From contig CAUIJY010000075.1 in the NCBI GenBank assembly GCA_960531495.1, positions 1,736,001-1,800,000 of the forward strand: 64,000 nt of DNA, given 5' to 3'. Origin of the DNA: Zeus faber. Taxonomy: Eukaryota > Chordata > Actinopteri > Zeiformes > Zeidae. The notes beneath the pieces are model-generated. The model searched no databases and was not told the origin of the DNA. It saw nothing but the letters and a program-made list of their open reading frames with translations. Shown here piece by piece: positions 9,601-22,000 of the stretch; position 1 is the stretch's first letter, and every line of letters starts with the position of its first letter. Made by a program: the position numbers and the translations under genes.

Positions 9601-12600
9601 TTCTTTTTTCAATCTTTCTTTCAATCTTTCTTTCATTCTTTCTTTCAGTCTTTCAAAATTTGTTTCAAACTTTCAATCTTTCTTTCAATCTTTCAGTCGT
9701 TCAATCTTTCTTTCAATCTTTCTTTGAATCTTTCAATCTTCAATCTTTCAATCTATCTTTCAGTCTTTCTTTCAATCATTCAATCTTTCAATCTTTCTTT
9801 CAATCTTTCTTTCTTTCTATCTTTCTTTCAATCTTTCTTTCAATCTTTCTTTCATTCTTTCCTTCAGTCTTTCAATCTTTCTTTCAATCTTTCTTTCATT
9901 CTTTCTTTCAATCTTTCTTTCAATCTTTCAATCTTTCTTTCAATATTTCTTTCAATCTTTCTTACTTTCAATCTTTCTTTCTTTAAATCTTTCTTTCAAT
10001 CTTTCTTTCAAACTTTCATTCTTTATTTCAATCTTTCAATCTTTCAATCTTTCTTTCATTCTTTCTTTCAATCTTTCTTTCAATCTTTCAGTCTTTCTTT
10101 CAATATTTCTTTCAATCTTTCTTTCTTTAAATCTTTCTTTCAATCTTTCTTTCAAACTTTCAATCTTTATTTCAAACTTTCAATCTTTCAATCTTTCTTT
10201 CAATCTTTCTTTCAATCTTTCATTCTTTCTTTCATTCTTTCTTTCAATCTTTCAATCTTTCTTTAATTTTTTCTTTCAATCTTTCTTACTTTCAATTTTT
10301 CTATCTTTCAATATTTCTTCCAATCTTTCAATCTTTCTTTTGTTATTCTTTCAATCTTTCTTTCTTTCAATCTTTCTATCCATCTATCTATCAATCTTTT
10401 TTTCATTCTTTCTTTCAATCTTTCTTTTTTCAACCTTTCTTGCAAACTTTCTTTCAATTGTTTAATCTTTCAATCTTTCTTTCATTCTTTCTTTCAGTCT
10501 TTCAATCTCTTTTTCATTCTTTCTTTCAATATTTCAATCTTTCAATCTTTCTGTCATTCTTTCTGTCAATCTTTCAATCTTTGTTTCATTCTTTCTTTCA
10601 ATCTTTCTTACTTTCAATTTTTCTATCTTTCAATATTTCTTCCAATCGTTCAATCTTTCTTTTATTATTTCTTTCAATCTTTCTTTCTTTCAATCTTTCT
10701 TTCCATCTTTCTTTCAATCTTTCTTTCATTCTTTCTTTCAATCTTTCTTTTTTCAATATTTCTTTCAATCTGTCAATTTTTCTTTCATTCTTTCATTCTT
10801 TCTTTCAATTGTTCTTTCATTCTTTCTTTCAATCTTTCTTTCTTTCAATCTTTCAATCTTTCTTTCATTCTTTCATTCTTTCTTTCAATATTTCTTTTTT
10901 AAATCTTTTTTGCAATCTTTCTTTCAATTGTTGAATCTTTCAATCTTTCTTTCATTCTTTCTTCCAGTCTTTCAATCTTTTTTTAAATCTTTCTTTCAAT
11001 CTTTCAATTTTTCAATCTTTCTTTCATTCTTTCTTTTAATCTTTCAATCTTTCTTTCAATCTTTCAATCTTTCTTTCATTCTTTCTTTCAATCTTTCTGT
11101 CTTTCAATTTTTCATTCAATCTTTCTTTCATTCCTTCTTCAATCTTTCTTTCAAATTTTCTTTCAATCTTTCTTTTTTCAATCTTTCTTTCAATCTTTCT
11201 TTCATTCTTTCTTTCAGTCTTTCAAAATTTGTTTCAAACTTTCAATCTTTCTTTCAATCTTTCAGTCGTTCAATCTTTCTTTCAATCTTTCTTTGAATCT
11301 TTCAATCTTCAATCTTTCAATCTATCTTTCAGTCTTTCTTTCAATCATTCAATCTTTCAATCTTTCTTTCAATCTTTCTTTCTTTCTATCTTTCTTTCAA
11401 TCTTTCTTTCATTCTTTCCTTCAGTCTTTCAATCTTTCTTTCAATCTTTCTTTCAATCTTTCTTTCAATCTTTCTTTCATTCTTTCTTTCAATCTTTCTT
11501 TCAATCTTTCAATCTTTCTTTCAATATTTCTTTCAATCTTTCTTACTTTCAATCTTTCTTTCTTTAAATCTTTCTTTCAATCTTTCTTTCAAACTTTCAT
11601 TCTTTATTTCAATCTTTCAATCTTTCAATCTTTCTTTCATTCTTTCTTTCAATCTTTCTTTCAATCTTTCAGTCTTTCTTTCAATATTTCTTTCAATCTT
11701 TCTTTCTTTAAATCTTTCTTTCAATCTTTCTTTCAAACTTTCAATCTTTATTTCAAACTTTCAATCTTTCAATCTTTCTTTCAATCTTTCTTTCAATCTT
11801 TCTTTCAATCTTTCAATCTTTCTTTCATTCTTTCTTTCAATCTTTCAATCTTTCTTTAATTTTTTCTTTCAATCTTTCTTACTTTCAATTTTTCTATCTT
11901 TCAATATTTCTTCCAATCTTTCAATCTTTCTTTTGTTATTCTTTCAATCTTTCTTTCTTTCAATCTTTCTATCCATCTATCTATCAATCTTTTTTTCATT
12001 CTTTCTTTCAATCTTTCTTTTTTCAATCTTTCTTGCAAACTTTCTTTCAATTGTTTAATCTTTCAATCTTTCTTTCATTCTTTCTTTCAATCTTTCAATC
12101 TCTTTTTCATTCTTTCTTTCAATATTTCAATCTTTCAATCTTTCTGTCATTCTTTCTGTCAATCTTTCAATCTTTCTTTCATTCTTTCTTTCAATCTTTC
12201 TTACTTTCAATCTTTCTTTCAATCTGCCTTTCATTCTTTCTTTCAGTCTTTCAATCTTTCTTTAAATCTTTCTTTCAATCTTTCTTTCAAAATTTCAATC
12301 TTTATTTCATTCTTTCTTTCAATCTTTCTTTCATTCTTTCTTTCAATCTTTCTTTCATTCTGTCTGTCAATCTTTCTTTCAGTCTTTCTTTCAGTCATTC
12401 AATCTTTCAATCTTTCCTTCAATATTTATTTCTTTCAATCTTTCTTTCATTCTTTCCTTCAGTCGTTCAATCATTCTTTCAATCTTTCTTTTTTTCAATC
12501 TTTCTTTCAATCTTTCTTTCATCCTTTCTTTCAATCTTTCGTTCAATATTTCTTTCAATCTTTCTTACTTTCAATCTTTCTTTGTTTAAATCTTTCTTTC

Positions 12601-15600
12601 AAACTTTCTTTCAAACTTTTAATCATTATTTCAATCTTTCATTCTTTCCATCTTTCTTGCAATCTTTCTTTCAATTGTTTAATCTTTCAATGTTTCTTTC
12701 ATTCTTTCTTTCAGTCTTTCAATCTTTTTTCAATCTTTCTTTCATTCTTTCTTTCAATCTTTCTGTCCCTCATTCTTTCTTTCAGTCTTTCTTTCAATTA
12801 TTCAATCTTTCAATCTTTCTTTCTTTTAATCTTTCTTTCAATCTTTCTTTCAATCTTTCTTTCTTTCTTTAAATCTTTCTTTCAATCTTTCTTTCAAACT
12901 TTCAATCTTTATTTCAATCTTTCAATCTTTCTTTCAATCTTTCAATCTTTCTTTCATTCTTTCTTTCAATATTTCAATCTTTCAATATTTCGTTCATTCT
13001 TTCTTGCAATCTTTCAATCTTTCTTTCATTCTTTCTTTCAATTTTTCTTACTTTCAATCTTTCTTTCAATCTGCCTTTCATTCTTTCTTTCAGTCTTTCA
13101 ATCTTTCTTTCATTCTTTCTTTCAATCTTTCTTTTGTTATTTCTTTCAATCTTTCTTTCTTTCCATCTTTCTTTCAATCTTTCTTTTATTCTTTCTTTCA
13201 ATCTTTCTTTTTTCAATCTTTCTTGCAATCTTTCTTTCAATTGTATAATCTTTCAATCTTTCTTTCATTCTTTCTTTCAATCTTTCTTTCATTCTTTCTT
13301 TCAATTTTTCTGTCGGTCAATCTTTCTTTCAGTCTTTCTTTCAATCATTCAATCTTTCAATCTTTCCTTCAATATTTCTTTCTTTCAATCTTTCTTTCAA
13401 TCTTTCTTTCATTCTTTTCTTCAGTCGTTCAATCTTTCTTTCAATCTTTCTTTTTTTCAATCTTTTTTTCAATCTTTCTTTCATCCTTTCTTTCAATCTT
13501 TCGTTCAATATTTCTTTCAATCTTTCTTACTTTCAATCTTTCTTTGTTTAAATCTTTCTTTCAATCTTTCTTTCATTCTTTCTTTCAATCTTTCTGTCCG
13601 TCATTCTTTCTTTCAGTCTTTCTTTCAATTATTCAATCTTTCAATCTTTCTTTCTTTCAATCTTTCTTTCAATCTTTCTTTCTTTCTTTAAATCTTTCTT
13701 TCAATCTTTCTTTCAAACTTTCAATCTTTATTTCAATCTTTCAATCTTTCTTTCAATCTTTCAATCTTTCTTTCATTCTTTCTTTCAATATTTCAATCTT
13801 TCAATATTTCTTTCATTCTTTCTTGCAATCTTTCAATCTTTCTTTCATTCTTTCTTACAATTTTTCTTACTTTCAATCTTTCTTTCAATCTGCCTTTCAT
13901 TCTTTCTTTCAGTCTTTCAATCTTTCTTTCATTCTTTCTTTCAATCTTTCTTTTGTTATTTCTTTCAATCTTTCTTTCTTTCCATCTTTCTTTCAATCTT
14001 TCTTTTATTCTTTCTTTCAATCTTTCTTTTTTCAATCTTTCTTGCAATCTTTCTTTCAATTGTTTAATCTTTCAATCTTTCTTTCATTCTTTCTTTCAAT
14101 CTTTCTTTCATTCTTTCTTTCAATCTTTCTGTCGGTCAATCTTTCTTTCAGTCTTTCTTTCAATCATTCAATCTTTCAATCTTTCCTTCAATATTTCTTT
14201 CTTTCAATCTTTCTTTCAATCTTTCTTTCATTCTTTTCTTCAGTCGTTCAATCTTTCTTTCAATCTTTCTATTTTTCAATCTTTCTTTCAATCTTTCTTT
14301 CATCCTTTCTTTCAATCTTTCGTTCAATATTTCTTTCAATCTTTCTTACTTTCAATCTTTCTTTGTTTAAATCTTTCTTTCAATCTTTCTTTCATTCTTT
14401 CTTTCAATCTTTCTGTCCGTCATTCTTTCTTTCAGTCTTTCTTTCAATTATTCAATCTTTCTTTCTTTCAATCTTTCTTTCAATCTTTCTTTCAATCTTT
14501 CTTTCTTTCTTTAAATCTTTCTTTCAATCTTTCTTTCAAACTTTCAATCTTTATTTCAATCTTTCAATCTTTCTTTCAATCTTTCAATCTTTCTTTCATT
14601 CTTTCTTTCAATTTTTCTGTCGGTCAATCTTTCTTTCAGTCTTTCTTTCAATCATTCAATCTTTCAATCTTTCCTTCAATATTTCTTTCTTTCAATCTTT
14701 CTTTCAATCTTTCTTTCATTCTTTTCTTCAGTCGTTCAATCTTTCTTTCAATCTTTCTTTTTTTCAATCTTTTTTTCAATCTTTCTTTCATCCTTTCTTT
14801 CAATCTTTCGTTCAATATTTCTTTCAATCTTTCTTACTTTCAATCTTTCTTTGTTTAAATCTTTCTTTCAATCTTTCTTTCATTCTTTCTTTCAATCTTT
14901 CTGTCCGTCATTCTTTCTTTCAGTCTTTCTTTCAATTATTCAATCTTTCAATCTTTCTTTCTTTCAATCTTTCTTTCAATCTTTCTTTCTTTCTTTAAAT
15001 CTTTCTTTCAATCTTTCTTTCAAACTTTCAATCTTTATTTCAATCTTTCAATCTTTCTTTCAATCTTTCAATCTTTCTTTCATTCTTTCTTTCAATATTT
15101 CAATCTTTCAATATTTCTTTCATTCTTTCTTGCAATCTTTCAATCTTTCTTTCATTCTTTCTTACAATTTTTCTTACTTTCAATCTTTCTTTCAATCTGC
15201 CTTTCATTCTTTCTTTCAGTCTTTCAATCTTTCTTTCATTCTTTCTTTCAATCTTTCTTTTGTTATTTCTTTCAATCTTTCTTTCTTTCCATCTTTCTTT
15301 CAATCTTTCTTTTATTCTTTCTTTCAATCTTTCTTTTTTCAATCTTTCTTGCAATCTTTCTTTCAATTGTTTAATCTTTCAATCTTTCTTTCATTCTTTC
15401 TTTCAATCTTTCTTTCATTCTTTCTTTCAATCTTTCTGTCGGTCAATCTTTCTTTCAGTCTTTCTTTCAATCATTCAATCTTTCAATCTTTCCTTCAATA
15501 TTTCTTTCTTTCAATCTTTCTTTCAATCTTTCTTTCATTCTTTTCTTCAGTCGTTCAATCTTTCTTTCAATCTTTCTATTTTTCAATCTTTCTTTCAATC

Positions 15601-16568
15601 TTTCTTTCATCCTTTCTTTCAATCTTTCGTTCAATATTTCTTTCAATCTTTCTTACTTTCAATCTTTCTTTGTTTAAATCTTTCTTTCAATCTTTCTTTC
15701 ATTCTTTCTTTCAATCTTTCTGTCCGTCATTCTTTCTTTCAGTCTTTCTTTCAATTATTCAATCTTTCTTTCTTTCAATCTTTCTTTCAATCTTTCTTTC
15801 AATCTTTCTTTCTTTCTTTAAATCTTTCTTTCAATCTTTCTTTCAAACTTTCAATCTTTATTTCAATCTTTCAATCTTTCTTTCAATCTTTCAATCTTTC
15901 TTTCATTCTTTCTTTCAATATTTCAATCTTTCAATATTTCTTTCATTCTTTCTTGCAATCTTTCAATCTTTCTTTCATTCTTTCTTTCAATTTTTCTTAC
16001 TTTCAATCTTTCTTTCAATCTGCCTTTCATTCTTTCTTTCAGTCTTTCAATCTTTCTTTCATTCTTTCTTTCAATCTTTCTTTTGTTATTTCTTTCAATC
16101 TTTCTTTCTTTCCATCTTTCTTTCAATCTTTCTTTTATTCTTTCTTTCAATCTTTCTTTTTTCAATCTTTCTTGCAATCTTTCTTTCAATTGTTTAATCT
16201 TTCAATCTTTCTTTCATTCTTTCTTTCAATCTTTCTTTCATTCTTTCTTTCAATCTTTCTGTCGGTCAATCTTTCTTCCAGTCTTTCTTTCAATCATTCA
16301 ATCTTTCAATCTTTCCTTCAATATTTCTTTCTTTCAATCTTTCTTTCAATCTTTCTTTCATTCTTTTCTTCAGTCGTTCAATCTTTCTTTCAATCTTTCT
16401 TTTTTTCAATCTTTTTTTCAATCTTTCTTTCATCCTTTCTTTCAATCTTTCGTTCAATATTTCTTTCAATCTTTCTTACTTTCAATCTTTCTTTGTTTAA
16501 ATCTTTCTTTCAATCTTTCTTTCAATCTTTCGTTCAATATTTCTTTCAATCTTTCTTACTTTCAATCT
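6651..16568 (+). repeat. CT-rich CTTTCAAT satellite, block 2
   Basis: The same 8/12-bp family as block 1. Three sub-domains can be told apart. About 6,651-9,200 has no strict long period. About 9,270-12,170 has a repeat of about 1.57-1.59 kb (for example 9660 to 11229, and 10440 to 12033). About 12,170-16,568 repeats the 819/823-bp organisation of block 1 (marker segments at 12974, 13793, 15100 and 15923). The 1,307-bp step between 13793 and 15100 equals 819+488 and marks a local insertion. No gene or non-repeat sequence is seen in this stretch. Confidence 0.94.
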
Positions 16569-16962
16569 GAGTCGAGCTAACTCTGAGTCGAGCTCTAGTG
16601 CTGAGGTTGCTGTGTAGTGTATCACTGCTCGTATTGTAGTATTGCAACTTGGACTACTGGATTGACTCTGTACATTTCACTGCTATTTGCTGATCTGCCA
16701 ACAAGCTTGTGTTCCAGACACACCCCCTATTCAGGTAAGTCCTCTCTTATGTGGGCGTGCTCTTAGCCAGGTGCAACCCTAATCACACGAGCAGCTGTAT
16801 TCTATCACCTATTTATGGTCCTGCCCTTCAAGCGTTGGCCCATTTGTAGTCGCTCTCGTGTGAAGACGCTCTGTGTAAAGACGCACGTCTACCTCTGCAC
16901 GTCAACCGAAGCAAGGACACCGAACAAGGCAAACCTGCCTTCTTTCTCTCACTCCATACAAA

Positions 16963-18714
16963 GTGTGCTACTACCGCATCCCTACAACTTCAAGGTCACC
17001 CAGAAAGCGTCGTTATACCATACGCCGATGCAATCCGGGTAACCTCAGGTCCCTGCAGCAAACATCTTCTGCAAAGACCTCCTTCTCTGTTGGCTTGTGG
17101 AATTGTCGATCTGCAGTTAACAAGGCAGACTTCATTTCTGGTCATGCCAACCAACTCTCCTTAGAGCTCCTTGCTCTCACTGAGACATGGATTAAACCGG
17201 AAGATAGCGCAACCCCGGCTGCACTCTCCACTAACTACTCATTCTCCCACACATCCAGACCATCTGGCCGTGGTGGTGGGACTGGCCTGCTAATTTCCAA
17301 CACATGGAAATTTAATCCACTGCTGCCTTTAAACAACTTTGCCTCCTTTGAATATCACGCCGTCTTGGTGACTGCTCCGGTGAAAGCCTATGTGGTCGTC
17401 ATCTACCGTCCACCAGGACAACTAGGTGACTTCCTACATGAGCTTGACACCCTGCTGTCATCAATCCCTGAGCACGAGTGTCCCATGCTCGTCCTCGGAG
17501 ACATGAACATTCACTTGGACAGTGCGAGCTCGGCTGACTTCCTGTCTTTGGTTCGCTCGTTCGACCTAAGACAGATCCCGACTCCACCGACTCACAAGGC
17601 TGGCAAAGAGCTTGATCTCATTCTTGCTCGGAGCTGTACCACCGACAACCTATGGGTCACTCCTCTTCATCTCTCTGACCACTTCTTCATCCACTTCAAT
17701 GTCCAGCTACCAAAACAACCCCCCACCTCCCCACCCATGGTTACTATCCGCAGCAATCTCCGCAACTTGTCTCCCACCCACTTCTCCTCTGTGCTCTCCT
17801 CTTCTCTTCCACCCCATGGCACTTTCTCCTCTCTGCAGGTTAATGATGCCACTGACTCCCTCTGCTCCACCTTGAGCTCATGTCTGGATATCCTGTGTCC
17901 ACTATCCACCAGACCTGCTCGTTCAACCCAGTCGCACCCTTGGCTGACTGACACCCTCCGGACAACGCGCACTGACCTCAGAGCAGCCGAGAGGAAATGG
18001 CACAAATTCAAAACAACTGAGGATCTTGCTAGCTACCAGACACTGCTGTCCTCCTTCTCTTCCGGCATCACTGCTGCCAAGAAGGCCTTCTTCAACGATA
18101 GGATCAACGGTGCCACAGACACACGTACGTTATTCACCACCTTCAAGTCTCTGCTTTACCCTCCACCACCTCCCCCAGCTACTAACCTCACTGCTGACTG
18201 CCTTGCCTCCTTTTTTACTAACAATGTGGCAGCCATCAGCAGCCAATTCACTAAACAACTTACTCACAACCTGTCTTCTCCAGCCCTAGGCTCATCGTTC
18301 CCTGGTTTCGCCCCCCTCGCTGAAAGTGAGGTATCTAAACTACTTGACTATCTGGCGAAAACGGAACTGCTGGTCTTCCCGGCCAAACAAGGTATTTATC
18401 ACAACATTGATATTAAAATCGACTCTCTATCTCTTGTTCCTACCAAGGCTGCAAGGAATCTTGGTGTCATTATTGATGACCAACTGACATTCTCGGACCA
18501 TGTTGCCGCCGTCTCCCGGTCCTGCCGCTTCGCACCAGCCAAAGAGGGCACATGTCACTCCGCTGCTCATCGAGCTCCACTGGTTACCTGTAGCCGCCCG
18601 CATCAAGTTCAAGTCTCTTATGCTGGCCTACAGAGTGATTGTTGGGAATGCTCCCGCCTACTTAAATGCTCTTGTAAGAGCACATGTTGCCCCCCGGATG
18701 CTGCCCTCGTCTAA
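16963..18714 (+). pseudogene. L2 ORF2 remnant: APE endonuclease intact, reverse transcriptase core deleted (copy 2)
   Basis: A 583-codon frame, identical in translation to the one at 4572. It holds the endonuclease residues N47, E74, Y148, D180/N182 and S238-D239-H240, and the same junction at about residue 461-466 where the reverse transcriptase palm is missing. It ends in the same out-of-register tail after SRSCRFA. That two long frames carry no private change argues for a very recent duplication or an assembly duplicate, and not for selection. Confidence 0.8.
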
Positions 18715-18886
18715 TGAGTGTCGCCTGGCTCTGCCGGCCATACAGCCACGGCAATCCAGGCTATTCTCATTTGTAGTTCCACGTTGGTGGAACGAGCTGC
18801 CAAAAATGACCAGAGCGGGGACCTCCCTCTCTGTCTTTAAGAAGCACCTGAAGACCCAGCTCTTCAGTGAGTACCTCCTGTCCTAA
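18536..18886 (+). pseudogene. L2 ORF2 C-terminal remnant, out of frame (copy 2)
   Basis: The counterpart of 6145-6495, with QPKRAHVTP, HWLPVAARIKFK and WWNELP in a frame different from the upstream endonuclease frame. It is separated from it by the second internal deletion and is not expected to be translated alone. Confidence 0.75.
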
Positions 18887-19041
18887 TCTACAATTACTGA
18901 GCACCACCTTGCAGTATTTATTGTTACACCAATGTTGTTGTTACACTAATCTCTGTCGCAATGTAGCTGAATGTTATTCTCCCTTGTAAGTCGCTTTGGA
19001 TAAAAGCGTCTGCTAAATGACTAAATGTAAATGTAAATGTA

Positions 19042-22000
19042 ATCTTTCTTTGTTTAAATCTTTCTTTCAATCATTCTTTCAAACTTTCAATCATTATTTC
19101 AATCTTTCATTCTTTCCATCTTTCTTGCAATCTTTTTTTCAATTGTTTAATCTTTCAATGTTTCTTTCATTCTTTCTTTCAGTCTTTCAATCTTTTTTTC
19201 AATCTTTCTTTCATTCTTTCTTTCAATCTTTCTGTCCGTCATTCTTTCTTTCAGTCTTTCTTTCAATCATTCAATCTTTCAATCTTTCTTTCTTTCAATC
19301 TTTCTTTCAATCTTTCTTTCATTCTTTATTTCAATCTTTGTTTCATTCTTTCTTTCAATCTTTCTTTCAATCTTTCTTTCAATCTTTCTTTCAATCTTTC
19401 TTTCTTTCTTTCAATCTTTCTTTCAATCTTTCTTTCAAACTTTCAATCTTTATTTCAATCTTTCTTTCAATCTTTCTTTCAATCTTTCTTTCATTCTTTC
19501 TTTCAAAATTTCAATCTTTCAATATTTCTTTCATTCTTTCTTGCAATCTTTCAATCTTTCTTTCATTCTTTCTTTCAATCTTTCTTACTTTCAATCTTTC
19601 TTTCAATCTGCCTTTCATTCTTTCTTTCAGTCTTTCAATCTTTCTTTAAATCTTTCTTTAAATCTCTCTTTCAGTCATTCTTTCAAACTTTCAATCTTTA
19701 TTTCAATCTTTCAATCTTTCAATCTTTCTTTCAATCTTTCAATCTTTCTTTCATTCTTTCTTTCAATATTTCAATCTTTCAATCTTTCTTTCATTCTTTC
19801 TTTAAATCTTTCAATCTTTCTTTCATTCTTACTTTCAATCTATCTTACTTTCAATCTATCTTTCTTTCAATATTTCTTCCAATCGTTCAATCTTTCTTTC
19901 ATTCTTTCTTTCAATCTTTCTTTTGTTATTTCTTTCAATCTTTCTTTCTTTCCATCTTTCTTTCAATCTTTCTTTTATTCTTTCTTTCAATCTTTCTTTT
20001 TTCAATCTTTCTTGCAATCTTTCTTTCAATTGTTTAATCTTTCAATATTTCTTTTATTCTTTCTTTCAATCATTCTTTCATTCTTTCTTTCAATCTTTCT
20101 GTCTGTCAATCTTTCTTTCAGTCTTTCTTTCAATCATTCAATCTTTCAATCTTTCCTTCAATATTTCATTCTTTCAATCTTTCTTTCAATCTTTCTTTCA
20201 TTCTATCCTTCAGTCGTTCAATCTTTCTTTCAATCTTTCTTTTTTTCAATCTTTCTTTCAATCTTTCTTTCAATCTTTCGTTCAATATTTCTTTAAATCT
20301 TTCTTAATTTCAATCTTTCTTTGTTTAAATCTTTCTTTCAATCTTTCTTTCAAACTTTCAATCATTATTTCAATCTTTCATTCTTTCAATCTTTCTTTCA
20401 ATCTTTCTTTCAATCTTTCAATCTTTCTTTCATTCTTTCTTTCAATATTTCAATCTTTCAATCTTTCTTTCAATCTTTCTTTCAATCTTTCAATCTTTCT
20501 TTCAGTCTTTCTTTCAATCTTTCTTTCAAACTTTCAATATTTATTTCAATCTTTCAATCTTTCAATCTTTCTTTCAATCTTTCTTTCATTTTTTCTTTCA
20601 ATCTTTCAATCTTTCTTTCATTCTTTCTTTCAATATTTCAATCTTTCAATCTTTCTTTCATTCTTTCTTGCAATCTTTCAGTCTTTCTTTCATTCTTTCT
20701 TTCAATCCTTCTTACTTTCAATCTTTCTTTCAATCTGCCTTTCATTCTTTCTTTCAGTCTTTCAATCTTTCTTTAAATCTTTCTTTCAAACTTTCAATCT
20801 TTATTTCAATCTTTCAATCTTTCAATCTTTCTTTCAATCTTTCAATCTTTCTTTCATTCTTTCTTTCAATCTTTCAATCTTTCTTTCATTCTTTCTTTCA
20901 ATCTATCTTACTTTCAATCTTTCTTTCTTTCAATATTGTTTCCAATCGTTCAATCTTTCTTTCATTCTTTCTTTCAATCTTTCTTTTGTTATTTCTTTCA
21001 ATCTTTCTTCCTTTCCATCTTTCTTTCAATCTTTCTTTCAATCTTTCTTTTTTCAATCTTTCTTGCAATCTTTCTTTCAATTGTTTAATCTTTCAATCTT
21101 TCTTTCTTTCAATCTTTCTTTCATTCTTTCTTTCAATCTTTCTGTCCGTCAATCTTTCTTTCAGTCTTTCTTTCAATCATTCAATCTTTCAATCTTTCCT
21201 TCAATATTTCTTTCTTTCAATCTTTCTTTCAATCTTTATTTCATTCTTTCCATCAGTCCTTCAATCTTTCTTTCAATCTTTCTTTTTTTCAATCTTTCTT
21301 TCAATATTTCTTTCAATCTTTCTTACTTTCAATCTTTCTTTCTTTAAATCTTTCTTTCAATCTTTCTTTCAAACTTTCAATCTTTATTTCAATCTTTCAA
21401 TCTTTCAATCTTTCATTCAATCTTTCTTTCTTCTTTCAATCTTTCTTTCATTCTTTCTTTCAATATTTCAATCTTTCTTTCATTCTTTCTTTCAATCTTT
21501 CTTTTGTTATTTCTTTCAATATTTCTTTCATTCTTTCTTTCAATCTTTCTTTTTTCAATCTTTCTTGCAATCTTTCTTTCAATTTTTGAATCTTTCAATC
21601 TTTCTTTCATTCTCTCTTTCAGTCTTTCAGTCTGTCAATCTTTCTTTCAGTCTTTCTTTCAACCATTCAATCTTTCAATCTTTCTTTCTTTCAATCTTTC
21701 AATCTTTCTTTCATTCTTTCATTCTTTCTTTCAATCTTTCTTTTTTAAATCTTTCTTGCAATCTTTCTTTCAATTGTTGAATCTTTCAATCTTTCTTTCA
21801 TTCTTTCTTCCAGTCTTTCAATCTTTTTTTAAATCTTTCTTTCAATCTTTCAATTTTTCAATCTTTCTTTCATTCTTTCTTTTAATCTTTCAATCTTTCT
21901 TTCAATCTTTCTGTCTTTCAATTTTTCATTCAATCTTTCTTTCATTCCTTCTTCAATCTTTCTTTCAAATTTTCTTTCAATCTTTCTTTTTTCAATCTTT

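Larger units (their letters stand above)
265..10839 (+). repeat. Left copy of a large direct segmental duplication
   Basis: This stretch is collinear with about 12,170-23,234. The offset is 11,903 bp at the left end (1071 to 12974, 1890 to 13793), 12,387-12,391 bp from about 2,700 onward (including the whole L2 element), and 12,383-12,395 bp further right. Within it I see only scattered substitutions and 4-12 bp length changes, plus one 488-bp size difference. Identity breaks at 10,839 against 23,234, where the left copy continues ctttctttcaatc and the right ctttaaatatttc. The boundaries are approximate because both ends lie inside similar repeats. Confidence 0.85.
16569..19041 (+). mobile_element. 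L2-clade LINE, internally deleted, copy 2
   Basis: A copy of the element at 4178-6650, shifted by 12,391 bp. It has the same 5' subrepeats, internal deletion junctions, TAAATG tail and flanking array words. Because the flanks are shared too, it arose by duplication of the whole region and not by a second transposition. I saw no difference from copy 1 in the translated frames or in the lines compared by eye. Confidence 0.88.
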
